DNA of 64,000 nucleotides from Heterotrichella gracilis (lineage: Eukaryota > Sar > Xanthophyceae > Tribonematales > Xanthonemataceae). Positions 46,620 to 58,060 of the stretch are shown in pieces. Below the pieces are notes generated by a model. The model worked only from the letters and a program-made list of their open reading frames with translations, had not been told where the DNA came from and made no database searches. The stretch is from positions 1 to 64,000 of the forward strand of contig JAULBX010011878.1 of assembly GCA_032358255.1 (NCBI GenBank), read 5' to 3'. The translations under genes and the position numbers were made by a program. The stretch's first letter is position 1. Every line of letters starts with the position of its first letter.

Positions 46620-48150
46620 CGTGGGTGATGTGGGTGCTCACCAGCACCTGCCCAGGTGTCGACCAATACGAAATACCAGGCGAAGAAAAATTACAAAAGT
46701 GTGGGCGATAGAAGATAGACAGACGCAATATAAGGTGATGCAGTGCTGGTGGGCAAATCTATGGTGCGCTGGAAGGAGGATATTGGTGCCTCCCTATTGA
46801 CTTCTGAAAGCAGTACTGGCTTGCTTATGTACACAGTGTGGCACGCGATGTTGCACCTCCAACAAGCTGTGGTGCGAGCACTCGCACTTCCCTTTGGCAG
46901 GAATACGGCTGGCAAGCCCTCAGACTGTCAACCCACCGGGCTTCTGAACCCACAACGGGTGGTCTAGCTGCTGGGCACAGCAGGCTGGGGAGGCAGCTGC
47001 CAGGGGAAACCCTCATCCGGTGTTAAAGTGCCCTCATCCGTACTGGCAAACCCTTGTCCGGCATACCCTTCCCCCTGTACAGTTGGCCTGAAAGCAACTT
47101 GCAAGGTGGCCATCAAGCTGCAGTAGACGTACGTGCTGCCCCCTCAGCATTTTCTGCTTGTACTGGGTGGCAACCACTCCCCAGCAATAGCCTAGAACAC
47201 ATTTGATTCTGCTGCAGATGCACACTTTGGAGCTATCAAGATGCCATATCACAGTGCTACAATTGGGAGCGCACTGGACCGTTCCAGTGGGACAGTGGAC
47301 CTGGATTGCTACTGTGTCCAGCGGAGGGTCACCCGGTGTCGGTGACAGACAGTTTGCCACCTGGGTGGGGCCAGGCATGATGCACAATGCGGGCTCATTT
47401 CCCAACAGACAGGTCAGCAGGCCCCCACTGAGCCCCCTTGTCGCTCCTCGCCCAGTAGACCAATCAATGCACCTCTACAACCCTGGCTGTTTCCATAAGA
47501 CTGCTGGCTGGGGTGACGCTAAGCATGAGTGCAGTTGCTGCCCACAAGAGCAGTACTCACCCATGCACAAAGCAGGAGTGCAAGACAACCACACCGTGAC
47601 ACGCTGTGCAGCCTTGTTTCCAGACTGACAAACTTGTAAGCAACCTGCACAGGCTTGCGGGACAGCAGGAGTAGACGCGCGCGCCACTTACACTGCTGCA
47701 TACCAGAGGTCACTTATGCAATAAATCAAAGGTCTTAAGTTGCACGCAGCGGATTGCAACTGGTACAGCACAAAGGCAAAGTGGGGAATACACTGAAACA
47801 CAGGAATTCATATTCAGCTTCCCAATGTGTACGACTGAAAACAGTTTGTAGAAGACACGCAGTGCTGAGCTCACAGAGCTAAGGTGTTGTGCAGTGCTGC
47901 GGGTGCTGGCAGTGTTGTTGCCATAAGTGCTCAAGTGGCGACTGCTCTGCCATAACTCCCAGGTCATGGTGTGTGTACATTGCTTCTTGAAAGTTACCCC
48001 TGTCCATGTGGTGTCCACGTGGTGGGCAGGCTTTGTTCGTTCAGCTGATCGGCTCACACGGCTTGCACTGCCCGCCTGGTCACGGGCTTCAAGGGTTTTT
48101 TTGAAAGCCCTGCCCCTTCCCAAACCCAGTGCTGGCAGCAGCTTGGTCAA
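46620..48150. other. Region between the AAA-ATPase start and the AP-2 sigma gene end
   Basis: Upstream region of the ATPase and 3' flank of AP-2 sigma. Near 47008-47062 a CCTCATCCG-type word repeats (CCCTCATCCG twice, CCTTGTCCGGCA). A 141-codon frame at 47203-47628 is unrecognised. Nothing else supported. Confidence 0.45.
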
Positions 48151-48898
48151 TCACGTGTCCAGTTTATCCAGCTCCTGCAGCCGCTCCAAGATGACCTGCA
48201 CACAAGCATAAGAAAGGCTAGTACCAGCACAACTGCAGCCAACCACCAGCAACATGACCGCACAAACGCACAACGAAAAGATGCTGGTCAGTGAGCAACT
48301 GCAGCAGGTGGTGCTCACCTTTTTGCTGGTCTCCTGGAGCTCCCCTCCAAGGATGAACTCGTCCAAAATCAGGTAGACCTGAAACATCCAGGGCAGCGTG
48401 TTGGTAATGAAGGGTATATGCATGCATTACCGAAAGGCCGCTAATCGGCAGCCCAACTCACTTCTCATGACACCTCAAGGCCGGACTTCTTACCTTATGG
48501 AAGTTGAAGACCAAATCCAGCTCACACACGTTGCTGAAGTAGTGGTCCAAGATCTCAACAAACAGGTGTATGCTTTCCAAGTAGGCGAGCTCGTTGTCCG
48601 TGACATCGACACACAGCGAGAAGTACAGGCCAGCGTATCTTCTGTAGACCACCTTGTACGTTTTGTACTGCAGCATCACGATTTGGGTCAGTGCACAGCT
48701 GGGACATGGATGTCCCAGTGGAAAGGATGTGACCATGCAACGTACCTCTACAAAGTTTGTAAACTTTGGATCCCTGCTGACGATCAGCCTGTATATTTCG
48801 TCCTCACTTCGGTGCTTCTCAGTGTCATCATATGGTATGTAGTACTTTGCGAGCCGTGTTTTCCCTGCCCGGTTCTGCAAAAGCATGAAGCGGATCAT
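48151..48898 (-). CDS. AP2S1: Clathrin adaptor complex AP-2, sigma subunit
   Basis: Small chain of the AP-2 adaptor that links cargo to clathrin at the plasma membrane. Four exons (48898-48746, 48667-48494, 48378-48319, 48195-48151) give 143 residues, the family length being about 142. The sequence follows the family end to end: [90 protein letters not shown] and [11 protein letters not shown], ending LQELDKLDT. Residues lining the dileucine-signal pocket in sigma-2 (around the YYIPYDD and [10 protein letters not shown] regions) appear conserved. The exact start is fixed by family alignment; ten more codons are open upstream. AP-1 sigma is less likely because of the GETSKK-type end and TNFVE segment. 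No oddities in the gene. Confidence 0.96.
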
Positions 48899-49535
48899 GC
48901 CTGGCAAACTGCAGCGCCCACGCCGCAACTGCTAGCAGACTGGCTTGTGTTGGTATTTAAATGGCTTCTGGAACAAAGTAAAGCCAGTTTGGACAGGAAA
49001 CCCCGCTCAAACAGCCCAGGTACTCCTAACTGTCAGTCTGAGATAATCTGCTGACTTCAAATCCAGGTCAACATAAGCAGGCGTCACAGGCTTGTTACAG
49101 ACACATCCAACAACTAGAATCGTCCGAGACTAAACCAAGAGCACTTATGACTCAGCCACGGCGTGCAGGTCGCTTCAAGTGCCTCACGCATTCTTGCGAG
49201 CACAGCCTCGGGGGGAAACGATGGATACCCTAGGCTAGGGTATCTTGGTCTTCGCCTAGGGTTTGCACCGGCCACACAGCGACCGTCCAGCGACAAAGAA
49301 CTCATGATCGAGCGGCACAATGCACCAGCTAGAGGGGTTTGGCATGCAAGCATGTAGCGGAGTGCCCTGCTGCGGTTACTGGGGCACAGCATCTGCTTCA
49401 CCTTTTGAAACACTATCATCCACGGATGAATGACACCACCCCATTGAGTGACGAGTTGCCATGGCCATGGTGTGCGCGCACGCAATAAGGGTGTCTATTA
49501 CATTCAATACATAAGAGCCCTTTGGAGCACACCCC
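48899..49535. other. Intergenic region, AP-2 sigma start to MFS gene end
   Basis: Promoter of AP-2 sigma and 3' flank of the transporter. Carries the telomere-half palindrome ATACCCTAG / CTAGGGTAT around a single G at about 49226-49244. No gene. Confidence 0.5.
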
Positions 49536-52500
49536 TCAACCAATGGAGCCATTGCTTTTAGTGGTGGTCAATGCTTGCCACGACGGCACACAGGCTGCCA
49601 GGATGGCACACAGGCCCCAGCCACACACAATCACGCCCAACGCAACCTCAAACACCGCACGCGCACCAAAGCGTTGGTACACAACCCCCCCTACCAGGCC
49701 CCCCGTCCCCGTCCCCACACCCCTGAACAAGCCCTGGAAAATGGACTGCGTAAATGCTGCCAGGCCGGGGGGCGAAATCTGGCGGCATTTGAAGGTGCCC
49801 GCTGCCAGGCCAAACCCAAATGTCACCCCATGCAGCAGCTCTAGAGGCAGCACCACCCAGGGGTTTCCAAAAATGTGTAGGATTGCGTACCCCCACAGGC
49901 GCACGCAATAGGCCCCCAGCACCAAATGCAGCATGTTCTCCACCCCTAGGCGCTTCAGAAATTTGTCGGCAAAGAAAAGAATGGGGACCTCCGCAATGCA
50001 GGTAAATGTGAGGGTCAGCCCCATGAGCGCCTCACTACCCCCCAGCTCGTCCAAATACAGGAATAGGTACCCATCGATGACCCCCATGCCGAAACCCATC
50101 AGTACAGTCATTGCGAAAAAGGGGCAGTTTGCGGGGGTGAGCAGCCGAGTCATGCTTGACCACCCCTGGTGGGCTTCTCCCACGTGGCCCCCTTGGTCAT
50201 TTTCCCCTGGCTGCTCCGCCACACCCAGGTGGGCATTTTTATGAGCCTCCTGCTCAAATCTAGGTGATGAGGGTGCAATAACCTGTGACCACACCACAGC
50301 CGCTCCCTCGCTGCTGCGCCTGCCAGACTGCGCATCTCTGATCGCCACCCCAATGCTGCCAGCGGCTGGTCGATGATGCAGGGGGTCACCCAAATGCGCA
50401 TCGCCCTCCTCCCCCCAGCTTGGCTCCAAATTCTCCCCTCCCAAATCCGCCGATTTCCGCAAATCTGAAATGGCATCCCCACCTCCCTGCAGCTCAATTT
50501 CCCTCCCCATTTCCAGCCTCTGATACCTCCCCCCTTGGTGGCTCACCCCAGCAGGTGCCTTGCGCCCCGCCTTGAGGGCCTGGTAGGGTAATGCTAGGGT
50601 TGGCCAGAGCACCAGGAGCGACAGCATGGCATGCATCACAAATGCAACGTAGATCCCAAACCGGTGCACCACAGCTCCAGCCACAAAGCTGAATGTGCCC
50701 CAGCCCACTGCGCCCCACAGGCGGTGCTTGCCATAGCTCCCCTCCTGCATGGTGGTAACAAACCTAGCTTAGGACTTTGAGACGTCCATCGGCAATGCAC
50801 AGTACAAGCAATCAGTGTCGTTGCATCTTACACCAAGCCTTGAAAAGAAAAGAATTCATAAACCACATGAGTGCCACAACCGTGAATGCAATCAAGATGC
50901 GCAGAGTATAATTCTCACTCCAATTGACCACGCAACGGCCTGTAAAAGACTGGACCACCTGGCTGATGTGCACCACATGCAGCGCAACACAGAACAACGG
51001 GCAAAAATCGGGTGCCCCAATTATGGCCAAGGCCTGCTCCCACAGCATAAGGGCTGCTAAAAATTGCTTGTGCTAGCTGTAGGAACACACAGGCCTTACA
51101 CATATATCAGTACCAGTCCAGAGAATGTACCAATTATGGATAACCTAGAGCTATAGGTACAACAGTTTAGGATTTGTCAAGCACCTTGGCCGTGGCCGCC
51201 ATCACCGCGGCATCCGTGAAGATGGTTGCCGGCGACTTGCACCCCTCCGCCACCACCACCAGGCCCAGCAGCAGGGGGAAGGAGGAGGTGAGGGACAGGC
51301 AGGTGCGTGCAGCCAGGCTGGCGCAGAAGGTGGTCAGCAGGATGGCGCGGTGGGAGCAGGTGTGGTCCGCGAGGGCAGACCATGCGTTGCCTGCGCAGGG
51401 AAAATGGATGTTATCATGTTGACAATGGCATAGACGATGGCGAGTAATGATCAGGGTTTGACCGAATGTAAATGGAGGTTACTACAGGAGGTTGCCAGAA
51501 GGATTGGCGCAGTGGGAGCTGGTGTAACCAGTGAGGGCAGACCACGCGTTGCCTGCGCGAATGAAATGGGTGGATCATGGTGTGGGTCATGTCACATGAT
51601 TCATGTCACATGCATCACGTGTAATGAGCATGGCACAAGAAGGCCAACAGGATGGCGTGTACTGATCAAATTTTGATTGCATGTAAGATGGAGGTCATTA
51701 CACAACAAAACCAGCAGGATGGCGCGGTGGGACCTGGCGTGGTCCGCAAGGGCAGACCAGGCGTTGCCTGCGCACGCGAAGTGGGTGAATCATGTGTGAT
51801 AAGGATGGCACGGTGGGAACATGATGTGGTAATTAGTAGGTATGGCGCGTGATATTTGATGTTGGCCGGAGGCGTAGCCCACATGCTACCTGTGCATGCG
51901 TTTTGGGTTGAATTACCATTGTCTTGTGCAATAAAAATATCTTGAGAACGAACTAAGCGTCCTGTGCAATGATGATTGCACTGCACGCTATATTAACTGC
52001 TGATGGCGTTGCACACCCTGCACTAACTAGAGAAACCGCCAGCGTACTCCTGTGCGTACTGCACACCCTCCACTAACTTAAGAAACTGCCAGCGTACTCA
52101 TATGAGTACTTCAATTTTCATGCGATCATTGATTACCGGTACATACAGTATTGCAGATAAATCCTAGGCAGGTACCTGTTATTGCTGAAACCCAGGGCCT
52201 GATCGCTGCCAGTGCGCCGATGTGTGCCTCATCCAGTCCCAGGCGGCGGTAATACAGGTTGATGAAGGGGAGGAGGCACACTTGGGACGAGAAGTAGGTG
52301 GCGTACCACACCTGGGGAGTAGCGGGGATGGGATATGTGACAATTAGGTGGGAATTATGATCACGATGTGGTGTCGCCAACGAAAGCGATGTAGTGTGTG
52401 GGAGTACAATATGGTAGGGGAGTGGACAAGGGTGCGGGTTCAGGGCTAGTTGCGGGGATGGGAGTGGGAACAGTCAGCAGATGTTGCTCAATTCCTCATA

Positions 52501-52778
52501 CATATAGGTATGCTCATCGTGCCCCTGGTGGGCTTGCAGTGTGGGGTAGTGCAAAGTGGCATGGGAGTGGAGCGGGTTGTGGGGTGAGTTGATTGCGTGG
52601 CAATGGAGGTCCCTCAGGTGCATCTCCATTGCCTACTAACAAAGACGCAACCATTACCGGTCATGAACCCGGGTATAGGGTTTGGAGCCACCTCGATCAC
52701 AAGCGCAAGGTGCACTGAGTAAGCAAGGGGTGCACTGCACCCCGTAGGTGTTGCCCGACGTACCTTCGCAATAAACAT
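49536..52778 (-). CDS. Major facilitator transporter, MFSD6/LacY-like (MFS_1_like)
   Basis: Multi-pass secondary transporter. Three exons are firm (52311-52176, 51390-51185, 50744-49536), phases 0, 1 and 0. A five-codon first exon (52778-52764, MFIAK, followed by donor GTACGT) is proposed because it supplies an in-frame start immediately before the first membrane helix (VWYATYFSSQVCLLPFINLY); total 521 residues. Diagnostic is GKHRLWGAVGWGTFSFVAGA, the RxWGxxGWG motif of the MFS_1_like/MFSD6 group. A hydrophilic loop of about 130 residues separates the two six-helix halves; the second half runs from FFAMTVLMGFGMGVIDGYLF to CGWGLCAILAACVP. The substrate is unknown; relatives include nucleoside or sugar symporters. 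The exon 3 start is duplicated in the preceding intron. Transporter call firm, first exon tentative. Confidence 0.82.
51331..51910 (-). repeat. Tandem copies of exon 3 start and acceptor in the MFS gene
   Basis: Exon 3's first codons and acceptor (51331-51400) recur at 51490-51560 and 51708-51780, with a more decayed fragment near 51803-51835. The unit is roughly 150-220 bases; intervening parts also match (GATGGCGAGTAATGATCA near 51436 and GATGGCGTGTACTGATCA near 51651). The two clear copies keep the CGCAG acceptor before GCAACGC on the minus strand. Confidence 0.85.
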
Positions 52779-54834
52779 CTACACTGGCCGGTGGTGGCCG
52801 GTGGTTGGGAACTAGGTCAGGGGTACACCAGTCGGGACACCATGCCTGATAGCACCATGTCTGACGGTGCCAGATGCCCCAGCCACTGCCGCCACGACGT
52901 TGATCAGTGTGTCATGCTGCGGGTTCCCTGGGTGCAACTGCGAGATGCTCTGAGGCTACAATCGTGTACTTGTCCTCAGGAGGCTGTTGACTGTCATGGC
53001 TGTGGGTTGAGCCGGCTGTGCACAGGGCCCATAGGAGGAAGGGTGCAGCTGCTATTTATGCAGTGAGACACTAATTTGGTGTTGCTGTACACAAACGGTC
53101 CCAATAACGACTCGAGCAGGCATACTGGCAAATAATGGGCACTGCAGTACTGGGCATATGCATGCATGCAAGCTTGCGATCATATGACCTTCCAACGCAG
53201 GTGTTCACCGTAGTATTTTAAAACCTACAGCTGGGACCCTCCTGATATGACTATAGCACGTCTTATGGCAGCGACCGTGGCATTCAATTGGAAAGGCATG
53301 CATGCACTGTATCCGGCCCCCTGTCGTTTGGAGTGCCTGGACGTGCGTAGTGCCTGTGCAGTGCCTGAAGCAACATAAGCGGATGAAGAGAGCAGCAGTG
53401 GCTAAACAAGTGGTTCACGTTGCTGCTGTATATACACAGGCGTTTCCATAGTTACTGCGTTTGAACAGCAGAATGCATGCATGCATCAGTGCGCACATGA
53501 CCACGAGTGAGCACTGACGCAACAACACAAGCCACGCTACGTTCTGCAACGAGAATTCAAGTCACGAAGCACTTGCTGCTAACGAAGCGGAAACAGCGCA
53601 GTAAACGCGCGGATTGGAGCTGATTACTGCCAGAGCGGGCTCCCACGCTATTCTGCCAAGACTGTTGGCAGAAGGGTCCCTTTACATAAGGACGCGGTTT
53701 GTTGGCACATTCCTGCCGCAAGTTGCACCTGGACCCTTATCCTTTTGGGGGATGCAGTCCTGCACTAGAGCCTGGGTTGGGATGGGGGGTGGGGTTTGGG
53801 ATGGGGGTGGGGGTGGGAACTGTGGGCGAGTAGCCAACAGCCACACTGTTGAGCTCTGGCAGCGCCTCCAGCTCTAACAGCACCACCCCCAGCGGCACCA
53901 CCACCTCCACCGCCCCGCAGCGCCAGCACCTCCTGGCTGCACCACACCTGACAGCACCACCACCCATGCAGCACAACCATTACCGTGCGCTGGCACCACT
54001 GGCAGTTGCTCACTCTGCCAGAGGGAGGTGGCAGCTCAGTGAGTGACCCGCGGGGCCACCATCTTAGCTGAGGTAAGCAGGCACCAGCGCAAGTGTGCAA
54101 TCAGTGGTTTGACTATCGGCGCACCCGTGCCGTGCCGTCCCTTTGCGCATGACCATGCACTCACAATCCCAGGCATGTACCTGATTCTTTCCTTGTACTA
54201 TTGGTGCACGTACATGGGACCTGTGCAACTCTGGTGACTACTGGTGCGCCCCTTTTCTGCCCGTGTACCCGCCTGTGCCCTGTGCGTGCACTGCCATGAC
54301 CCCCGGGCTCCCCCACACCTCATCTATGCACTCCTATGCCATTCATGATATCAATACATTCCTGGTGACTATTGGTGAGCCCCCATGTGCCATGCTCACC
54401 CTCGTGGAGCCCTTGCATGCCCATCGCCTACCGTCACTGCCGCCTTCATATTCTAACCAACATTAATAAGCAAATTGGTAATAAGTGACTTGCCCTCCCC
54501 AAAATGATCAGTAGACCCCAATTCTTTCCATGGACGCCAGGGCATGGCTGGGGAAACTCCCCCTATACTACGGCTGTGCACCCCCTGCAGGGATCCCTGA
54601 TGGCTGTTTGCACCCTTTGTGTGCACGATTGCCAGTGCCCTAACCCAGGGTTTAGGGTTTGGGGTTTGGTTGTCGATAACCCCCATAGGTTCCGTACCCC
54701 TGCAGGCCACAGGCATGAGGAAGGCAGGGGTGCTCAAGCTGTGCCATGGAGTTGCGCAGCGCCCTGCAATGCAAGAAGGACCCAGCAGGTGTCAAAGGCG
54801 ATTGCGGTGAGCGCGCACGGCAGCATGAAAGGTG
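52779..54834. other. Gene-poor region, part 1
   Basis: No gene could be supported. Visible are ATGCATGCATGC tracts at 53158-53170 and 53472-53484, a Ser/Thr-rich open stretch at 53849-54046, and a single TTTAGGG-type tract at 54648-54668. The segment 54705-54830 has an acceptor-like start and a donor-like GTGAGT at its end but no recognisable protein. Confidence 0.4.
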
Positions 54835-54960
54835 AGTACTAGCTAAGTCAGGTTAGTATCAGCTGGTCAGCTTGAGTACTAGCTAGGTCGTGTTAAGTAC
54901 ATACTAGCCAGTTCAGCTTAGTACTAGGTGGTACAGGATTAGTTAACAAGCAAGAAATCC
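54835..54960 (+). repeat. Short-unit degenerate tandem repeat
   Basis: Units of about 25-35 bases built on GAGTACTAGCTA, CAGGTTAGTA and CAGCTTAGTACTAG recur four or five times with drift. Confidence 0.6.
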
Positions 54961-57774
54961 CACGTCCCATGGCCCACCAGTACCGTGCAGGCATGCGGGG
55001 TCTTAGCGCGTATGTGTCCCTGCTGCCTGTGGTAGCAGGCGGGGTCCTTCCTTGAGGCATCCCTTGGGGCTGAGCTGTGCGCATTGCATCATGATAGTGT
55101 TGGATAGCGCGCATTGCAATGAAATGTGCCCTGTGAATATGACCCCTATATGCGAAGCTTCTCATACACGCATCATATGGCTACGAGACCCTCATACACC
55201 CATGATACAACTGCGAGAAGCCATGAGACGTCTATGAGACGTGTGTGAGAAACCTCGTTTCCATAGTGTTGGCCCTATTGGTGATTATGGGCGCCTAATG
55301 CACTGCATGAGGCGTCGTTGCATGGGGTGGTGTGCGTGTGCGTCAGGGTGCAATGCGTGGTGGCGAGTTAGGCTCGGTGCATTGCATCATGGTGCGCTGC
55401 GCTGGGGTGCTGCTCCGGTATTGCAGTCCTGCGTAACAGTTTGTCAGCTATCTATGGCTATCAATCCAGTTCCCGCGCATGCATGTTTTGCAGTGGGGGA
55501 TGTATACACAGGCTGCCATGCATGAGATGGTGGTGCGCTGCATTTGGATTGCACTGGTCGGTGGTGTATTGGCCATGCGGCATGTGCACCATGGACCAGG
55601 ATATACCACGGTAGGATAAATCTGGTGGAATAAGGTGGCGTTGCAGTGTGTGTGTGGTCGGGTGCGAGCTAGCTACACAGACCAGTGCAATCCTCGCATG
55701 CGCCTGTTTGGCAGGGGTGGGATTTGCATGGGTGGCGGTGCGTTGCGTTGGGCGCATTGAGGGATGGTGCTGTGGCCGTAATGCATGCATTGCAGTGCTC
55801 CAATTTGAAGTGTTGCAATGCGTATATTTCTTACCTATAAAATAGCAGTGGCGAGTAGAGCGTTCTCCAGGTATGGAGGTTCATTCGGCAGCGGTGGGCC
55901 ATGCAAGTACTGGGCCAGTAATGTTGATGCAGCTGTAGAGCTGCGCATGCGTTGCGTTACAGGATCAAGAAAGGCTTCCAAGCATTTGCGTTGCACCTGC
56001 ATGCAGCTTTCACATCAAGAGCTGCATCATGCAAATTTGATGCCTCACCATTGTAGAACCACAGCTGCACCATTTGATCTGCCATTCATGCACCTTTCAG
56101 GGGAGTTCAGAAGGTTTTCCATTCTACATGTCCACGTCCTGTTGGGGCCGGTTGGGGCCATTGTGGGTGAAGTTGGGACGACATGTGTGGCTACCAGAGG
56201 GGGTTCGGGTATTCCCAGAAGCACATGGGTCTCACAAGCCCACATGCATCATGCATGCCGTCCATGTGCCGAAACTGACCCCGACTGCTTGGCTGCAGGA
56301 AGGTCGTCTACTAACCCACCTGGCAAGCTCAAGTAAACCTGCCACAAAAGGTGGGCTCACCACCTGTTGCCCACACGTGTGGCAGAACCCTTGAAGTTCA
56401 TGTCGAATGGGTATTCAGCCAGTGCACGTTTTTGAACCGTGAGTTTTTGGCCTCATAGCAACGATTACAAGGACGTTCTGCGCCGCTGGCAACTGATTGC
56501 TTCACACACTGAAAGGGTAAGACCAGCCGTCAAGGCACGTTTGCAGATGTTGCATTTTCGACAGTGAACAAGCACGCGGCCTGTTTACAGCACTGGAAGC
56601 CTCAGGTCTAGACGATTTTTGCCCTCCCAAAGCCTTGCTTATAAAAGACGTCCACACCTGCCACCCAGCCGGCATTACTTGCAGTGCAAGCTAAGCTTCA
56701 AAAGAGTTGTAATTGCGCTGTGCACAAATCGTCCAAATATTCCACTGTCCCTTGGTCAAGGTATACCGTATACCTTGACCAAGGGACCTTCAGGGCCTTC
56801 AGGTATACAGCTGCCACTCCCTCCTGCAATCAGACCAAGGTGGATGCGGGACGTTTCTGACCCAAGTCTCGCCTGGCTTTGCAGACTTGACACTCAGGAA
56901 GATCAACAGCCGTCAGCTCTTCGTTGCTGCCACCTGTAGTAGCTCTGCTGCTCCCAAGTATTGTAAGGACCCTTCCTCAACTGCACCACTTTCAGAGAGG
57001 TCGATTGTCAGAGGTGACTGGTGCTCTTGACTGCCTAAAGATTGCAGCTTGCAACCAATCCTAACCTCAAGACACCAACGTGGCCTCCCACCTCAAGCTT
57101 CAACTGAGGTTGCCCAGTGACCGATTCCCAGACAGGTGAGCCCTTAGTTTGCATGGGGTATTCTATCAACTTGAAGGTAACGGGTTTTTGAAAGTAAGTG
57201 GGGTTTGATATGCCATGGCACCCCATGGATTGCTGCACCGCAGCCTGCAGGCGATGCTATACCAGACCATTAATTAGGGCCAGGGAATTACGCGCTGCAC
57301 TACCCACCATGCCTCGTGGCGCCATGTGCGGCCTCCCTTTGCTGCGTGCCATGTAATGGCACAACGCACCTGCATCATGCACTGGAGTGCAGCATTGAGG
57401 AAAATTACACTGGCTGGTGTGGCTGTGGGCTTTGCTCATGCAGTGAGTGCACCAGGGGCATGCAGTGCACATTCATCCTGATACACGCCTCTGATTCATT
57501 GGTAGATACTGGGTTACATGCGTTTCAGCACTACAACCAGTCTAGCTGTCCGCCTTGCACAATTGGCCAAGCAGCTAAGTCCTGGCACTGTCTGATTTGT
57601 TGCATCATTGAACGTGATGGGCTGCGCCATAATGCAAGCCATCCCATGGGTACGCTAGGCATTGTGTAGCTTCAGCGCCATTGTCCCGCGCACTTTGCAT
57701 CGCATGTCTCAAGCTTGTTTAGCCTACTTTGCAGGGTGTGGTGCCATGCAGTGGTGTGCGAATGGATGGCTGAT
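54961..57774. other. Gene-poor region, part 2
   Basis: Words such as GCGCATTGCATCATG recur (55079, 55109, 55378), and CTCATACAC..CATGAT at 55164-55207 is a small tandem repeat. A 172-codon frame at 55818-56336 is unrecognised. No gene, tRNA or mobile element could be supported. Confidence 0.4.
56747..56787. other. 20-base-arm near-perfect palindrome
   Basis: Arm 56747-56766 (GTCCCTTGGTCAAGGTATAC) and its exact complement 56768-56787 flank a single C. It is the longest perfect inverted repeat seen in the window, in otherwise gene-free DNA. Confidence 0.95.
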
Positions 57775-58060
57775 GCTGCGGTACTTGCAGTGGCTGTGTT
57801 GTGAACCCTAGCGGGTTTGCAGTGGCCGTATCTTAAACCCTAGTAGGGCTTACAGTGACAGGTGTTGGCAGAACCTACAGTAGGGTTTACAGTGGCAGAT
57901 GTGGTGCACGCTAGGGTGCAGTGACCGTGCATGACAAACTATGAGGGTGCAGTGTTGTATCTTCATGAGCCCTACTAGGATGCAGTGTCGGCGTTGGTGA
58001 AACTCTACTAGGCCGCAGTGGCCAAGGTGGATGTTCCCTAGCAGGGGTTGCAGGGTGCGT
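57775..58060 (+). repeat. Degenerate 35-45 bp tandem repeat with CCCTAGTAGGG core
   Basis: About seven units, each containing CAGTG(G/A)C followed by a T/G-rich stretch and a palindromic core related to CCCTAGTAGGG (for example AACCCTAGCGGGTTT, AACCCTAGTAGGGCTT, GCCCTACTAGGA). The unit resembles two telomere-type half repeats placed head to head. Confidence 0.75.

Noticed and set aside
47203-47628. 141-codon plus-strand open frame
   Set aside because: Composition is that of intergenic DNA and no motif is recognisable.
53849-54046. Ser/Thr-rich open stretch in the gene-poor region, also open on the other strand
   Set aside because: Low-complexity triplet-like sequence reads open in several frames; no start codon or partner exons could be assigned.
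55818-56336. 172-codon plus-strand open frame
   Set aside because: No family resemblance and no codon bias; probably chance.
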